A DNA stretch of 64,000 nucleotides from Chionis minor (lineage: Eukaryota > Chordata > Aves > Charadriiformes > Chionididae): assembly GCA_013398295.1 (NCBI GenBank), contig VZSF01005499.1, positions 186,001-250,000 on the forward strand, read 5' to 3'. How positions within the stretch are numbered: the stretch's first letter is position 1; the number at the start of each line of letters is the position of its first letter. This document shows, piece by piece, positions 50,210-61,400 of this stretch. Under the pieces are notes generated by a model. That model saw only the letters and a list, made by a program, of their open reading frames with translations, did not search any database and was not told the origin of the DNA. The translations under genes were made by a program, and so were the position numbers.

Positions 50210-51178
50210 TCTGCTCAACACAAAAAAGGGCACCAAGATTTCTTAGTCAATGTAGTAAAGGAAAAAAAATTTATAAGTGACCACATAAGGTATCTTCCTC
50301 TCTCTTTTTTCTTTTCTATATTCTGTTTTAAAGAGAACATGATTAAATCTATTGGTATTTCAAAAGGAATATTTTTCTTAGTGGACACACTATGAAATTC
50401 ACTGCAGTGCAGTACTCCCATGTCCTGTAAAACAACTCTCCCCTTCAAAGGGAAGCAGTAACAATAATTAAAAGTACTACAGGGAGCGCAGGTAGGAATG
50501 AGAAGTCAGCCCGTGCACATACTGTGCTTCAAGAGAAGGACTGTTTGTCAGGAGCTATGGAAAGAAAATGCTGGGCTTCATCCATGAAGCCAGGGAGGAC
50601 TGGCTGCAGCACAGCAGGAAAATAACACAGTGGAATACGTGGAATCCCTTAAATATCAGTCAGCAAATGCTTTTTGACCTCATATAGAAGTGGCAAAGCT
50701 CTACCAGGCAGTCTCTCTGTCCACCACATCTCATGAAATCTCAGTCTCCTGAAAGGAAAATGGGGCTAGCTCCACTAGGGAGCCCTTCAGGGAACAATAC
50801 CATCACGATCCCTAAGCTAAGCTGTTCACTTATTTTCAAACACAAGATACGGCATTTTGTCTCAATAGCCATGTTGAAAAAAATCAGCATTAAACTTTTG
50901 CACTGTGAGGTCTCATTTTAACCAACCCATAGAAAGAAACAAAAATCACATTGAATCTGCTAGATATGTCCCCACGGGGGGCACAGAGAAAAGAAACAGG
51001 GGTCTCACAGCATCCTGAAAGGGCTCCAGAGATCGGTTACGAAAGCCCACCACAGTCATTTTTCTCAGAGTCACCTTGCAGAAAAAGGATCAAGCAATCA
51101 CATGGAAGAGATCGTTCTCTTCCACTTCAGCATTACTCATTAAAAGGCAGTTGCTGCTGAAAGTTCCCCACAATAAGA

Positions 51179-51202
51179 AGCAGTTTTGATTCCAAAACTG
51201 CT
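51179..51202. repeat. 10-bp inverted repeat with a 4-nt loop
   Basis: AGCAGTTTTG (51179-51188) and CAAAACTGCT (51193-51202) pair perfectly around ATTC. Confidence 0.95.
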
Positions 51203-51375
51203 CCACTAAGGGAAATCTTAGAAGTCATTTTCACTCTGGCTTTACGTTCTGGATTTTTGCCAGGAACAAAACCTATTTAAAGTACATGCACAGTACTTAT
51301 TATGCATATACGTCAAGGGATGGGAGTAGGTTATGAGATGTGGAATCCACGCTATTTTACAAAAAAAAAAAATCA

Positions 51376-51430
51376 TTGTTCAAAGAGCTTAGGGAAAACA
51401 TAACACTGTAATGGAAGCTACGAGGTCGTA
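51376..51430 (+). repeat. Copy A of a local 55-bp direct duplication
   Basis: This starts TTGTTCAAAGAGCTTAGGGA and aligns without gaps to 52581-52635 at 47 of 55 positions, with only one mismatch in the first 37. No repeat family was recognised. Confidence 0.85.
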
Positions 51431-52074
51431 ATCCAGTTTCCCAGCTGAACAAATGGTGAGGCCAAGAGTACATTAGTTTGTCCTAAAGCAAAAGCTGACT
51501 GAGATGAAGTAAAATAGCCCAACACAATGCAGCAACTTGGTTTTTCAAAACTCTTACTAAACCAATTATCAGAAAAAAAAATCCCAAACAAACAAACTCT
51601 GTCAAGTCAATTACAAGAACAGTGGGGCAGCAGGAATAAAGCAGACTATCCCCTGATTTGCAAGACCTGAGGAAGAAGGAAGCCTACATGCTTCCTTGAT
51701 GTGTGCTGTATTTTATTTTTTTAAAGAAATGCTAGTTTCTATTAGCAGAAGACGCACTGAGTAGTGAGATAACCCTATAACAATGTCATCTGCTTCCAGA
51801 AACTGCTCCTTCTAGGCTGCATTCAGCACAGATGTTCCAAGTCTACTACAGACCCAGGCGCACGGTAAAATACCAAGGGAAAAGCATATTATCTTCAGCT
51901 TGTTCCCTCACAGTGTTGGCCAATAAGAAAAACTGGTGTTCCAGTTAATCTGTTTGTGTAAAATATTCGACATATGATCACAGATTGGAAAAAATCCTAC
52001 AAAACAACAAAAAACCACAACCACCTTTTGAAAGAACATAACATCAAGCTTTGTTTCTTTTCCAGTGCAAAGGA

Positions 52075-52125
52075 ATGGGAACCCCGCCACTGACTTCAAT
52101 GGGAACTGGGCCAGACCCTGAAAGT
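52075..52125 (+). repeat. Possible ancient interspersed-repeat fragment (ACTTCAATGGGA type)
   Basis: The phrase CCACTGACTTCAATGGGAAC followed by TGGGCCAGACCCTGA resembles a sequence repeatedly seen in old amniote LINE-derived repeats. I cannot assign the family or the limits. Confidence 0.35.
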
Positions 52126-52580
52126 CTTCACATAAACTTACATTAAGAAGTTGTGTATTGGTGTTAAGGCATTTCTGGTTTATCCTCTATGTTTTTTTTC
52201 TCCTGATAAACTGCACATTTGCAACATGTAATGTCTGAAAACAAAGTTTATAATACAAAGACAACTTTCTGAGGCTTGCAACTGTATTAAACATAATAGT
52301 CAGAACTGAACACTAAGAGAATTAACATGTATAAGAAATTATCATATTTTGGTTTACTAAGCAATAAGTTAATTTAAGAGGTTTATAATAATCAAAATCT
52401 ATCATAAAACATGACAAATAATGGCAAAATGTCATTATTCAATGGACCGAGTTAATCCCATACTTCACAACAGTTGTATGTACTATGTTTTTTAATATTG
52501 CTCTTATGGATTACAAAGCAAAGCAAAGCTCCAGCAGAGAGACAAATGACTGTGAAAAGCAGGAACAAACAGACAGAATG

Positions 52581-52635
52581 TTGTTCAAAGAGCTTAGAGA
52601 AAACATAACACTGTAATTAAGGCTACAAGTTGATA
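52581..52635 (+). repeat. Copy B of a local 55-bp direct duplication
   Basis: This starts TTGTTCAAAGAGCTTAGAGA and is the partner of 51376-51430. It ends exactly where recognisable CR1 sequence begins (about 52636). Confidence 0.85.
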
Positions 52636-52985
52636 ATAAGGGGATCTTATCAATGCTCATAAATATCTAAAACGGTGGGTGTCAAGAGGATGGGGCCAGA
52701 CCCTTTGCAGTGGTGCCCAGCGACTGGACAAGGGGCAACAGGTACAAACTGCAACACAGGAAATCCCATCTCAACATGAGGAAAAACTTCTTTACTTTGA
52801 TGGTGACAGAGCACTGGAATAGGCTGCCCATAGAGGTGGTGGAGCCTCCTTCTCTGGAAATGTTCAAAAGCTGCCTGTATGCGTTCCTGTGCAACCTCTA
52901 GGTGAACCTGCTTTGGCAGGGGGGTTGGGCTAGATCATCTCCAAAAGTCCCTTCCAACCCCTACTGCTCTGTGATTCTGTGATGG
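52636..52985 (+). mobile_element. CR1 LINE 3' fragment, plus orientation
   Basis: This is a 5'-truncated CR1 retrotransposon, a non-LTR element of birds. It begins near GGGGATCTTATCAATGCTC and contains the typical reverse-transcriptase-ORF tail and 3' UTR wording (GCACTGGAATAGGCTGCCCA, GGGGTTGGGCTAGATCATCT, TCCCTTCCAACCCC). It ends in the short octamer tail CTGTGATTCTGTGATGG. A 63-codon open frame at 52710-52901, with HWNRLP and SLEMFKSCL, is a remnant of the ORF2 end. No target-site duplication is evident, as usual for CR1. Its left edge abuts one copy of a local 55-bp duplication. Confidence 0.93.
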
Positions 52986-53716
52986 TTACAATTGTACAGT
53001 TCCCATTTTGCACAATTATCTTCACAGTACTCACATTCAGACAGCTTTTGTGACTATCAGTTTGTAAAAAGCTCAATTCAGTGTTTGCATTTCAACAAAA
53101 CTATCTCTAAATGAACTCATGCTAATGAAAACATCCAAGTATTTAAATCTAAATGTGAAGAGACTAAAGCTCAAAACATTCACCTGACTCCATGCCGGTG
53201 AAATCAAAATACTTTTGAGCTCATGGATCTAGTGATGTGCCCTGGCCACAACCCAAACTTGCACCAGGACGTGAGCACAGAACAGCCTTGTATCTTCATT
53301 TCAATGAGGAGAAAACCTAGTAACCCAGGTCAGGAGGTGTCCAGGACTGCTGTGTGCAGTGTGGCAGCACTCAAACTAGGGGCACCCTTCGTATTTCCGC
53401 GCCATTTGGTACCCTACAGGTTACCAAACCAGTCCACCTCTGCCACTTAATACCTTAATACCTTCTTTTTCATTAGTGCACCCCAAATAACAGTGCTATG
53501 TCTTCTACAAAAACACAAAAGGTGTAATTTACATGGATCAAACCTGCAAAAGGAAAAAACTCAGTAAAAAGCCTGCAAGAAATTCAAGCCCACCATAACC
53601 AGAAATAACTTCCAAATGTCTCAGCAGTGTGGACCATGCCACTCCCTGTCCCTACATCTTGCAACTAAATTGGTTTAAAGTTGAGACTTGCTGACAGCGA
53701 GATTGGCCTTTCTTAC

Positions 53717-53867
53717 CTTTTGCCACATTTTGATGAAGAAGAGCTCCGCAGAAAAATTGAAGAAAACATTCGTGTCGTAGGCATCATCCCCAACGTTAGA
53801 GATGGAAATGTTAAGTGAGACGTTCCTCACCGCTCCCAGGGCCAGGTAAGCAGTTCTGTCATCAACA
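53717..53867 (-). CDS. ITGA9: ITGA9 internal exon (probably exon 18), start of calf-1
   Basis: This exon encodes about 50 residues of integrin alpha-9, the alpha subunit that pairs with beta-1 as a cell-surface receptor for tenascin-C, osteopontin, VCAM-1 and other ligands. On the minus strand the acceptor ends TGCCTGCAG and the donor is GTAAGA. The first base (T, 53867) completes a codon begun in the previous exon, and the exon ends in phase 0. The peptide runs from VDDRTAYLALGAV, through NISISNVGDDAYDTNV, to LFFIKMWQK, which I recognise as the calf-1 start of alpha-9 (human has LGDDAYDANV and LFFINMWQK). Three N-glycosylation sequons are visible (NVS, NIS and NFS). It is the most 5' exon in the window, followed by a 22.4-kb intron, and is flanked by two CR1 elements in opposite orientation. 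The exon number is inferred from memory of the human gene. Confidence 0.95.
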
Positions 53868-54014
53868 CTGCAGGCAGAAACGATTACATGGGTTTAACTC
53901 TCGGCAACTTTTACACTCTGGTCCTTCTTTACTCCTGCTATGAAACTGTCACAACTCAACTGCTTAAAAGCTCAGCTGTGAGTAATTCAGAAGTGTGCTG
54001 AACAGCCGTAATGG

Positions 54015-54150
54015 CAATGAGCAGCTCCTGACTCCTGGTTCTGACACTGCCTTTTGTGACTGTAAGCAAATCTCATGATCTTCATGTGAAACTATTTCAT
54101 GTGACTTATTGTTAATATGATTTTATTGAGAATAAAATAGTTGAAGACTG
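54015..54150 (+). mobile_element. Possible MIR-like SINE remnant
   Basis: ACTCCTGGTTCTGACACTGC followed by TTGTGACTGTAAGCAAATCT and, later, GTAAAGTGACT loosely follows the order of MIR consensus blocks. The similarity is weak, so this is only a suggestion. Confidence 0.3.
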
Positions 54151-54473
54151 TAAAGTGACTGGAGAGAGGAAACACAAGTGCAAGATATTACGCCCCCACT
54201 CAAATATGCAGGCTATTTAATTTTGTCTCTTAATAATCCAAACTTATTCCAACATTCTAGTAACTTTCTGAAAATCTTAAGAGTTTTGCTATGGAGAGAA
54301 AAAAACAGAAAAAAGAGTCAAATAAAATCCAGAAACAGGCATAAGTGGAAAAATGTATGAAAATTATAACCACAATCCACTGAATGTGACAAATCTTCCC
54401 TTGGGTGTTTATGCTGGACCTAACACGATGGAGTCATCTTCTATAAGTGGAATATAAGCATCACAGATTATGA

Positions 54474-54492
54474 ACACACACGCACACACACA
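54474..54492. repeat. AC dinucleotide microsatellite
   Basis: About nine AC units, interrupted once by G. Confidence 0.85.
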
Positions 54493-56374
54493 GAGACATG
54501 CACAAATAGATGCAAATAGAAATATTCATACATATGCATTTATTATTTGATATTTGGTATGCATTTAATCATAGTAGTTTGTCCAGAAGATAAGCTAACA
54601 AGGAAGAATAAAGGCTAAAGATGTACCACAGAAAAATACAAAATTAATGCACAGATCTGCAGGTTAAGGAACTAAAAGTACAGTAAAAGATGGTCTGAAA
54701 TGCATGAGGCATAAATGTAAAAATAAGCAAAAATATCAAACTGGCTACAGTTACCATAACTGGAATCTAAGACCATTCATACATCCTGGAGAAACACAGA
54801 TGGTGTCACAGGGAAAACACTGAGTAACTGGTAAGAAGAGGTCCGAGACCTCCAGCCACACAGCAGAGAGACCCTCCAAATTATTTCCTCTGGCGCGCAG
54901 CCAGCCACCTGACAATCAGAAGGAGGAAGCCCTGAGGGAACGTACCCTCACACCATCAGACGCTGTTGCACAATGGACGTGCACACAGCAGCATGCAACA
55001 GCATGGAGAAATCCATAGCCAACAAAATTGCCTTTCATTCACCGAGTTTCCATGAAGGAATAGCTGTGCTGGGGACACACTGCTCCTCTGCATATCAGCA
55101 ACTCTCTGAAAATGGTAGGGGTGCAGGATAAGAACCATGTTTAAAAGGAGCCTGTCCTACTGCCACCAGCCCTCCTCTGCCAGCCTTGCTTGTGGTACTG
55201 CAGCCAGAGCATCTGTGTAAAAGTAGGGTTTGTGAGAACGCAGTGCTTATAAACCCTTCATCATCTTCTGCCAACCACAGGCATACCAGACCTCCAAAGG
55301 CAGAGCTCACTGGGCTCCATCTCCCTGTTTTTGCCAAGGAGTTTCTAGACATGGGTTACTGAAGGTATATACTGAAGCAGTCAGGGGCTCTGGCGACTGA
55401 GAAGTTCAGAGCAAGATGGTCTAGACTTAAGCTTTAAAGCGGATGACTGTGGATTGTGAGTTTAACTTTTCCAGGTAACACATGATATTTATAGTATATT
55501 TATTTCCTGTACTTACTTCATTTATGATGATCTTCATTTATGAAGCCCAAAATAATGGCTTACAGTTCAATGACAGCTCCTTATGAGGTAGATACAAGTC
55601 TCCAGGAAATGTGCCTGCTTTTTCACATAGACACACATTCAACTGCAGACACCAAACAATTTTACCAATAATTGGCCACTTTGCTTTCTAAACATTACGG
55701 TTTATTCTTACAGTCAACTATCAGTGCAAATAAAGATTCGTGAAAGTGTACACAGCACAGGATTCACTGCAAAACTAGTTCACAAGGTCCAAATAATTTG
55801 AGCTATCGCTTCTTACATATCAAATTAATTGAAAAACTATATGAGAGTACTTGGAAGCATTTAACCTTGTGGGCCGAACTTCACAATTTGTCTGCTTTTC
55901 AACAGTAAACATTGAAGACACTAAACCATCTGCTGTGATTTTCTAATAATCAGAAATGCTTATATGGAAACAAAGAAATAAAACAGCCATTTATTATTGT
56001 GAATTATTTCTCATGAACTTTATAATCTCACTTCTTGCAATCACTTCAAAATTTAATTAGCATCTATCAAATCCATTAACAAAATCTGGAAGTATTGCTT
56101 CAGTAAGCAAAGGAACGTTACAAGATATTTATCTTATGCAGGGTTGATACCAAATGCAATGCATGCTACAGAACCCTCTCTGAATTGGTAGTAGTAGCAG
56201 CACTTTGAACATAAAGTCAAGACAACTGAGAATACTCCCATTCCTACTGAATAATAAAAATTACTCAGAATGAAATCCTATTTAAAACTAAACCCACAAA
56301 AAGTAAGTTCAAAAGAAACACCATTGAGTTGTGTTACTCCTTTCTAAAGCTACCATTCCTCTGTTACAAGTGCA

Positions 56375-57036
56375 TCATATCATAGAATCATAGAATGGTT
56401 TAGTTTGGAAGGAACCTTCAAGATCATCTAGTTCCACAGGCAAGGACATCTCCCACTAGACCTGGTTGCTCAAAGCCTCATCAAACCTGGCCTTGAACAC
56501 TTTCAGGGATGGGGCATCCACAGCTTCCCTGGGCGACCTCTTCCAGTGCCTCACCACCCTCATGGCGAAAAAAATTTCTTCCTGAGATCTAATCTAAATC
56601 TACCCTCTTCCAGACTGAAGTCATTACTCCTCATCTTATCACTACATGCCCTTGTAAAAAGCCCCTCTGCAGCTTTCTTGTAGGCCCCCTTCAGATACTG
56701 GAAGGCTGCTAGAAGGTCTTCCTGGAGCTTTCTCTTCTCCAGGCTGAACAACCCCAACTCTCACAGCCTGTCCTCACAGCAGAGGTGCTCCAGCCCTCTG
56801 AGCATCTTCGTGGCCCTCCTCTGGACCTGCTCCAACAGGTCTGTGCCCTTATGTTAGGGGCTCCAGAGCTGGACACAGTATTCCAGGTGGGGTCTCACAA
56901 GAGCAGAGGGGGAGAATCACCCTCCCTTGACCTGCTGGCCATGCTTCTTTTGATGCGGCCCAGGATTCATCTGGTCTCCTGGGCTGCGAGCGCACACTGC
57001 TGGCTCATGTTGAGCTTCTCATCCACCAAAATGATG
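56375..57036 (-). mobile_element. CR1 LINE 3' fragment, minus orientation
   Basis: This is a CR1 retrotransposon fragment in reverse orientation. The plus strand starts with the octamer repeat ATCATAGAATCATAGAATGG, followed by TTTGGAAGGAACCTTCAAGA, the classic CR1 3' end read backwards. Inside are GGATGGGGCATCCACAGC, TCTTCTCCAGGCTGAACAAC and TATTCCAGGTGGGGTCTCAC, all standard CR1 phrases. The 5' end is truncated near 57036. Minus-strand open frame 56560-56757 is a decayed piece of its ORF2. It is diverged but easily recognised. Confidence 0.95.
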
Positions 57037-58389
57037 TTTATAATAACATTTTCCTCAGCAGAGAAAGAAAACCAGCTTTCTAAGAGCACACTGTAGTTGC
57101 TCCTACACAAAATTCACACACTAATAAACTCTAAAAAACCTCACTGATTTTAGGCTGACAGAGGAGTTCAGGTCTTCCCCTGAAAGGTTATACAAGATTG
57201 TGCCATAAGTCTCATTTTAAGAAAGCAGCTTTCCGAGTCATTAAATCTGTGTACATCTGGAATCAATCAGGTTCACTTGCAGTGAGAAGAGGATTACGAA
57301 TCTCCCCGTTCACAGGAGAGCTTCTCTACACAAGAGTGTAATGTCACAGGGCGCGGAGAGCCTGCTGTGGTGCTGGAGCAGCTCTGCTGCCAACCCGGTG
57401 CCAATCCTCCTCTAGCTAGCCTAGTGCCTGCACATTAAGCAGCGTAGCTGCGAAGTGAAAATATATAAGTAAAGAACTGTTGTCACCCACCAGAAACAAG
57501 AAAACAAAGCAAAGCCACCCCTTTATCTTGACAAGGTATATGTCAAACAATTTAAGAAATGTAATCAAGCAATGGCTTTCAGTTTACGTTTTGTTGGATG
57601 CGAACAATAAACTGGCCAACATCCTCAGCACCTCATAACTGCCCACATCAAGGAACACAGGCTAAAAACCACACAGACACAAAAATAAAAAAAAATAAAT
57701 TAAAAAGGGATGAAAAGAATGGAAAAAGATGTCAAGATATAATCACTTAATTGGACAGAAGAACACCATCTCATTACATCAGGTAGTACACACAAATAAT
57801 GAACTGGACAAAAGTCCTTGGTACACTGTAGACCTATATATACATTATATATAGGCAACCACATTTGCACACACATATATGTACAGGCACATGAAATATG
57901 TCAAGCTATCAATGTCTGCATAGAAAGGGAAAGAAATTTGACATTCAGACGTACTAAATACCTGCAGCTTTCATTCACATGACCCAGACTTGTAAGTAAC
58001 AAGCAATTCTGAACATCAGGCTCCAAATTTCTGCCATGGTTTTGAATTCACTGGCTGTAGTACTACACATCAAAAGTAAAGAGAAATATTTAATGTTTTC
58101 ATCTTAAGTGATTTAGAAAATGAAACTAAATTCCAGGATAAAACTAGTATCACCTTTTTTGTATGCTTTAACGTTCTTTGTTAATGCCTGAGCCACATCA
58201 TTGCACTATGGTCAGCGAGGGAATAAAGACCAGCTGGGAAAGGCAAACTGAAAAAAAGATCCACAATTTTCATTAGCCCACCCCCCAAGATGCTGGTGTT
58301 TTTATTAACATGGGTCAAGGGAGACATAATCTGCATTCCAAAAGGTATGCAGGGACATATTTCTCTATTTCCTGCACTAGAGAGAATTT

Positions 58390-58403
58390 AAAAAAAAAAA
58401 AAA
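58390..58403. repeat. A14 homopolymer
   Basis: Fourteen A on the plus strand (U14 in the ITGA9 pre-mRNA). Confidence 0.85.
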
Positions 58404-61400
58404 GCATTTAGCACTTCCTCTCAGTCTGTGCAGCTCATACACAGGGCAAGGAATGCGATGGGGTTGCACTTAGCCTGTTAGCCCAGGTCACTGACTTTCC
58501 CTTTTACATTAGGAGCCTTTCTTTCCTTACAGCAAATCAGCACGTATATAGATAAATCACTGCTATTACTTGATGGACAGTGGAAGTTACAGCTGGGGTC
58601 AGTTAGACTGTACGTGGGTAAAAATGCTTCAAACAACTAAAGTCTAATCTGTCCTCCATCTCCACCATATGAAATTAAATAGGAGTCCTACCTTTTTCTT
58701 TTAAGTCAGTAAAAGGTGTAAGTGAGTAAACATTGGCCCTGCAACAGATCCCAGTAGATTTCTACCTTCACCAATCAGCATCGCAGTTGGTCTTTGTAGG
58801 TACTATGATAGTTGAATATTACTTTTGTCTCCACAGACTGCTTACATCAACACTGAAAACCTTTCTCCTGTCGTGGTTTTATCATAGGCTCCAGAGTCAG
58901 CTGAACTTTGGGGGGAGTTTTGCATAAACTTAAACCTCAAAGGCAAATGAAAAGCCGAAACCCTCAACCGAACTTCTGGGAATTCCTTTGACATCTCAGA
59001 GCAAAACTGGGAGGTAACAGCCCTATAAACAAATCCAAACCAAGTGAAAATTTTAAACAACTCCACAGGGGGAAATGCTACTGGATTTTACACTACTTGG
59101 TTACACTGTCTTGCCATTGCATGTGCATTCAAGGTCAATTCTCTCTGCGAAGTTCACTGCCAGCCTAGCCTAAGGACTCAGACAAACACTGAGGATACCA
59201 GGGCTTATTCTGCATTAGCTGAGCTGCTGCCTTCCCCCTCTCGCACTGAAGCCTACACTAGCAAAAGTGCTTAAAGTCCTCATGCAGTTGATGACCACAG
59301 CTTAGCTGAGATATATATAATGAGAAAAACATAATAGAAAATTGAAGGAGAGGCCAACAGAGGTCCTGCGTCAGCAGAGCAGTTTGGGAGTAATATCATA
59401 CCAACATTGCTCCTTGTGAAGACTGAGTAACAATGTGCCAGTGCTTCCCCATAGGAAGGGACTGAACATCCTGTAGGAAAAAAATGCTTACTGGAGTGAG
59501 CCCAGGGCCAAGGAAATAGAACTGCTCATGCTGGTACCTTTCTGGAGCAGAGCTGCTGTCTCTAGTGCTTCAGTTCCCATTCATATTGCAGTTCAGGAAT
59601 ATGGCAACAAAGCACTACCTTTAATTTTAAAAATTAATGCATCTGAGTAGTAAACAACAGGGGTGTAACACTCTAGGAAATCCTTTTTGTTCTTTATTAT
59701 GGTATTGAAACAACAGTGATTTCTAGTTACAGCTAGTTATGATAAATTCAAAGTTTCTCTAGAAATTGTCCTCTCTTCCCTAAATGTAGCTTCTCCACAT
59801 AAATCCTCTGTAACTACACAATAGATATAACTCACAGTCACCTACGTCTTCAAACTTTTAAGTAAAAAGGGTGGAGCAGGGCACAACATACACATAAAAA
59901 TACCCCTTATCACCCTACTGAAACCTGGTGGCTTTCATTATTATCAGCAATTTTAATTGTACCCAGATGTTCAAAACCCTTTATAAACAGAATTGAAGAA
60001 TCTATGGGGAAAGAGCAACTCTGTTTTCACACAATGTTTACTCCGTGAAGTAGCTTTTGGTTTGAATGGAGTTACCCTGGTTTATGAAACTGTCACATGC
60101 AAGGCAGATGAGGCACAACATCTATAGAAGCTCTAAACCAATTTTTCACTCTTGCAGACACAAATACAAACCAAAACCTTTTATAATCACAAACAGCATC
60201 TTAAGGTCAGAGCACGGAAAAACCTAGTTACCAGTGGCAGAAAGAAATGCAAAAGAAAAATGCTATCAGGCACATAGCCGGAAGTTCCATGTACCAGCTT
60301 GATGTGAAAGAAAAAAACCCGCTACATATATTCCCTGTTTGCTAAAATATTTCAAGAGGTCTGTTGAAATACATGATTGTTGACCATAGAGCTGGCCCTG
60401 AAAGTTGAGGATGAATTCAGTAGCACTTTCTAACATACTGTTTCTAGGAATCTGAACATGAACAAAGTCATCACACAAATCATGTATTTACTATAGAAAT
60501 TATGCCTTCAGAAATAGATCTCCTATTATTATGGAGCTTCAATTGCTTGTCACATTCCTAGGATGCTGGGGCGCAACATGTAATTTAAAAAGCATACTCA
60601 GCTGAGCACTGATGAGGGAGAAAAAGACTAGTGCCCTATTCAGCAATCACTTGCAGTGATCAATAAAAAACAATTTATCAGAGAGGAAATGTTAGAAACA
60701 GTACTGGTTTGTTACTTTAGGAAATTTGTTTTGCAGTAGCAGGTACAAGTTATGTGTAACTGTGCAAGTTATACATCAGGAGCAAGTTATGTCTAACCGT
60801 CAAACACGATAAGCAACATCTACCCATACCAGCACATTTCCAACATAGCTTATGCAGAACCAGCAAGATGATTTACCTGGTGACCTGTGAAGAACCTCAG
60901 CCTTACCAGCTTTTGGAATTGCAGGGCATACTACAGAAAAAGTTCATATAGCTGCATCACAAAAGAGTATACGTATATGTATGTATATACACAAACAAAT
61001 GCATGTATGCATCAGCCAAGATGTATTCTGCAAATCCAAAACAATGGTGCATCTGGTTTTCATTATGGTCTGTACAGTATCGAGAACTTCCACCTCTGGA
61101 GGCAGCTAATGTATAACAGCACTGGCTGAGGTTAAGCTGTTGTTTTGTTAGCTTTATACTTTGATTGCTAGAGCAAGAAACAAAATGGTGACTTGCACTA
61201 TCCTAGGTCCATAAAATATTGATGTTAGGATGTTCACAAGAAGGGCCAGGTTATACATTGGTTCAGCAGTGCATTCAAATTACATGAAAGAACATCTCTT
61301 TAGGATCTAGTTTAAAAAACAAACAGCAAAAACCTTCTCCAGTAGGTACAGTCAAGTGATTCTTACAAAACAAACCAGTACTTAAGAAGTGATAAGACTG

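Larger units (their letters stand above)
31359..53716 (-). other. ITGA9: ITGA9 intron (22,358 bp)
   Basis: This is the largest intron, between exons 53717-53867 (donor GTAAGA) and 31272-31358 (acceptor TTCTTACAG). Contents by position: a 24-bp palindrome (32426-32449); a 140-codon sense open frame (32525-32947); the longest open frame of the window, antisense (36028-36540), with no coding evidence; a CCCCT pentamer tract (40660-40677); a GC-richer patch (about 46300-46720); an enhancer-like AT-rich stretch (49735-50045); an A17 run; a 10-bp hairpin (51179-51202); a 55-bp duplication; and a CR1 fragment (52636-52985). The remainder shows nothing I can name. Confidence 0.92.

Noticed and set aside
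56560..56757. 65-codon minus-strand open frame
   Set aside because: It lies wholly inside the reverse-oriented CR1 element and is a decayed LINE ORF fragment, not a host gene.
60270..60478. 70-codon minus-strand open frame
   Set aside because: It shows no match to integrin sequence, no flanking splice sites that keep phase, and composition typical of intron.
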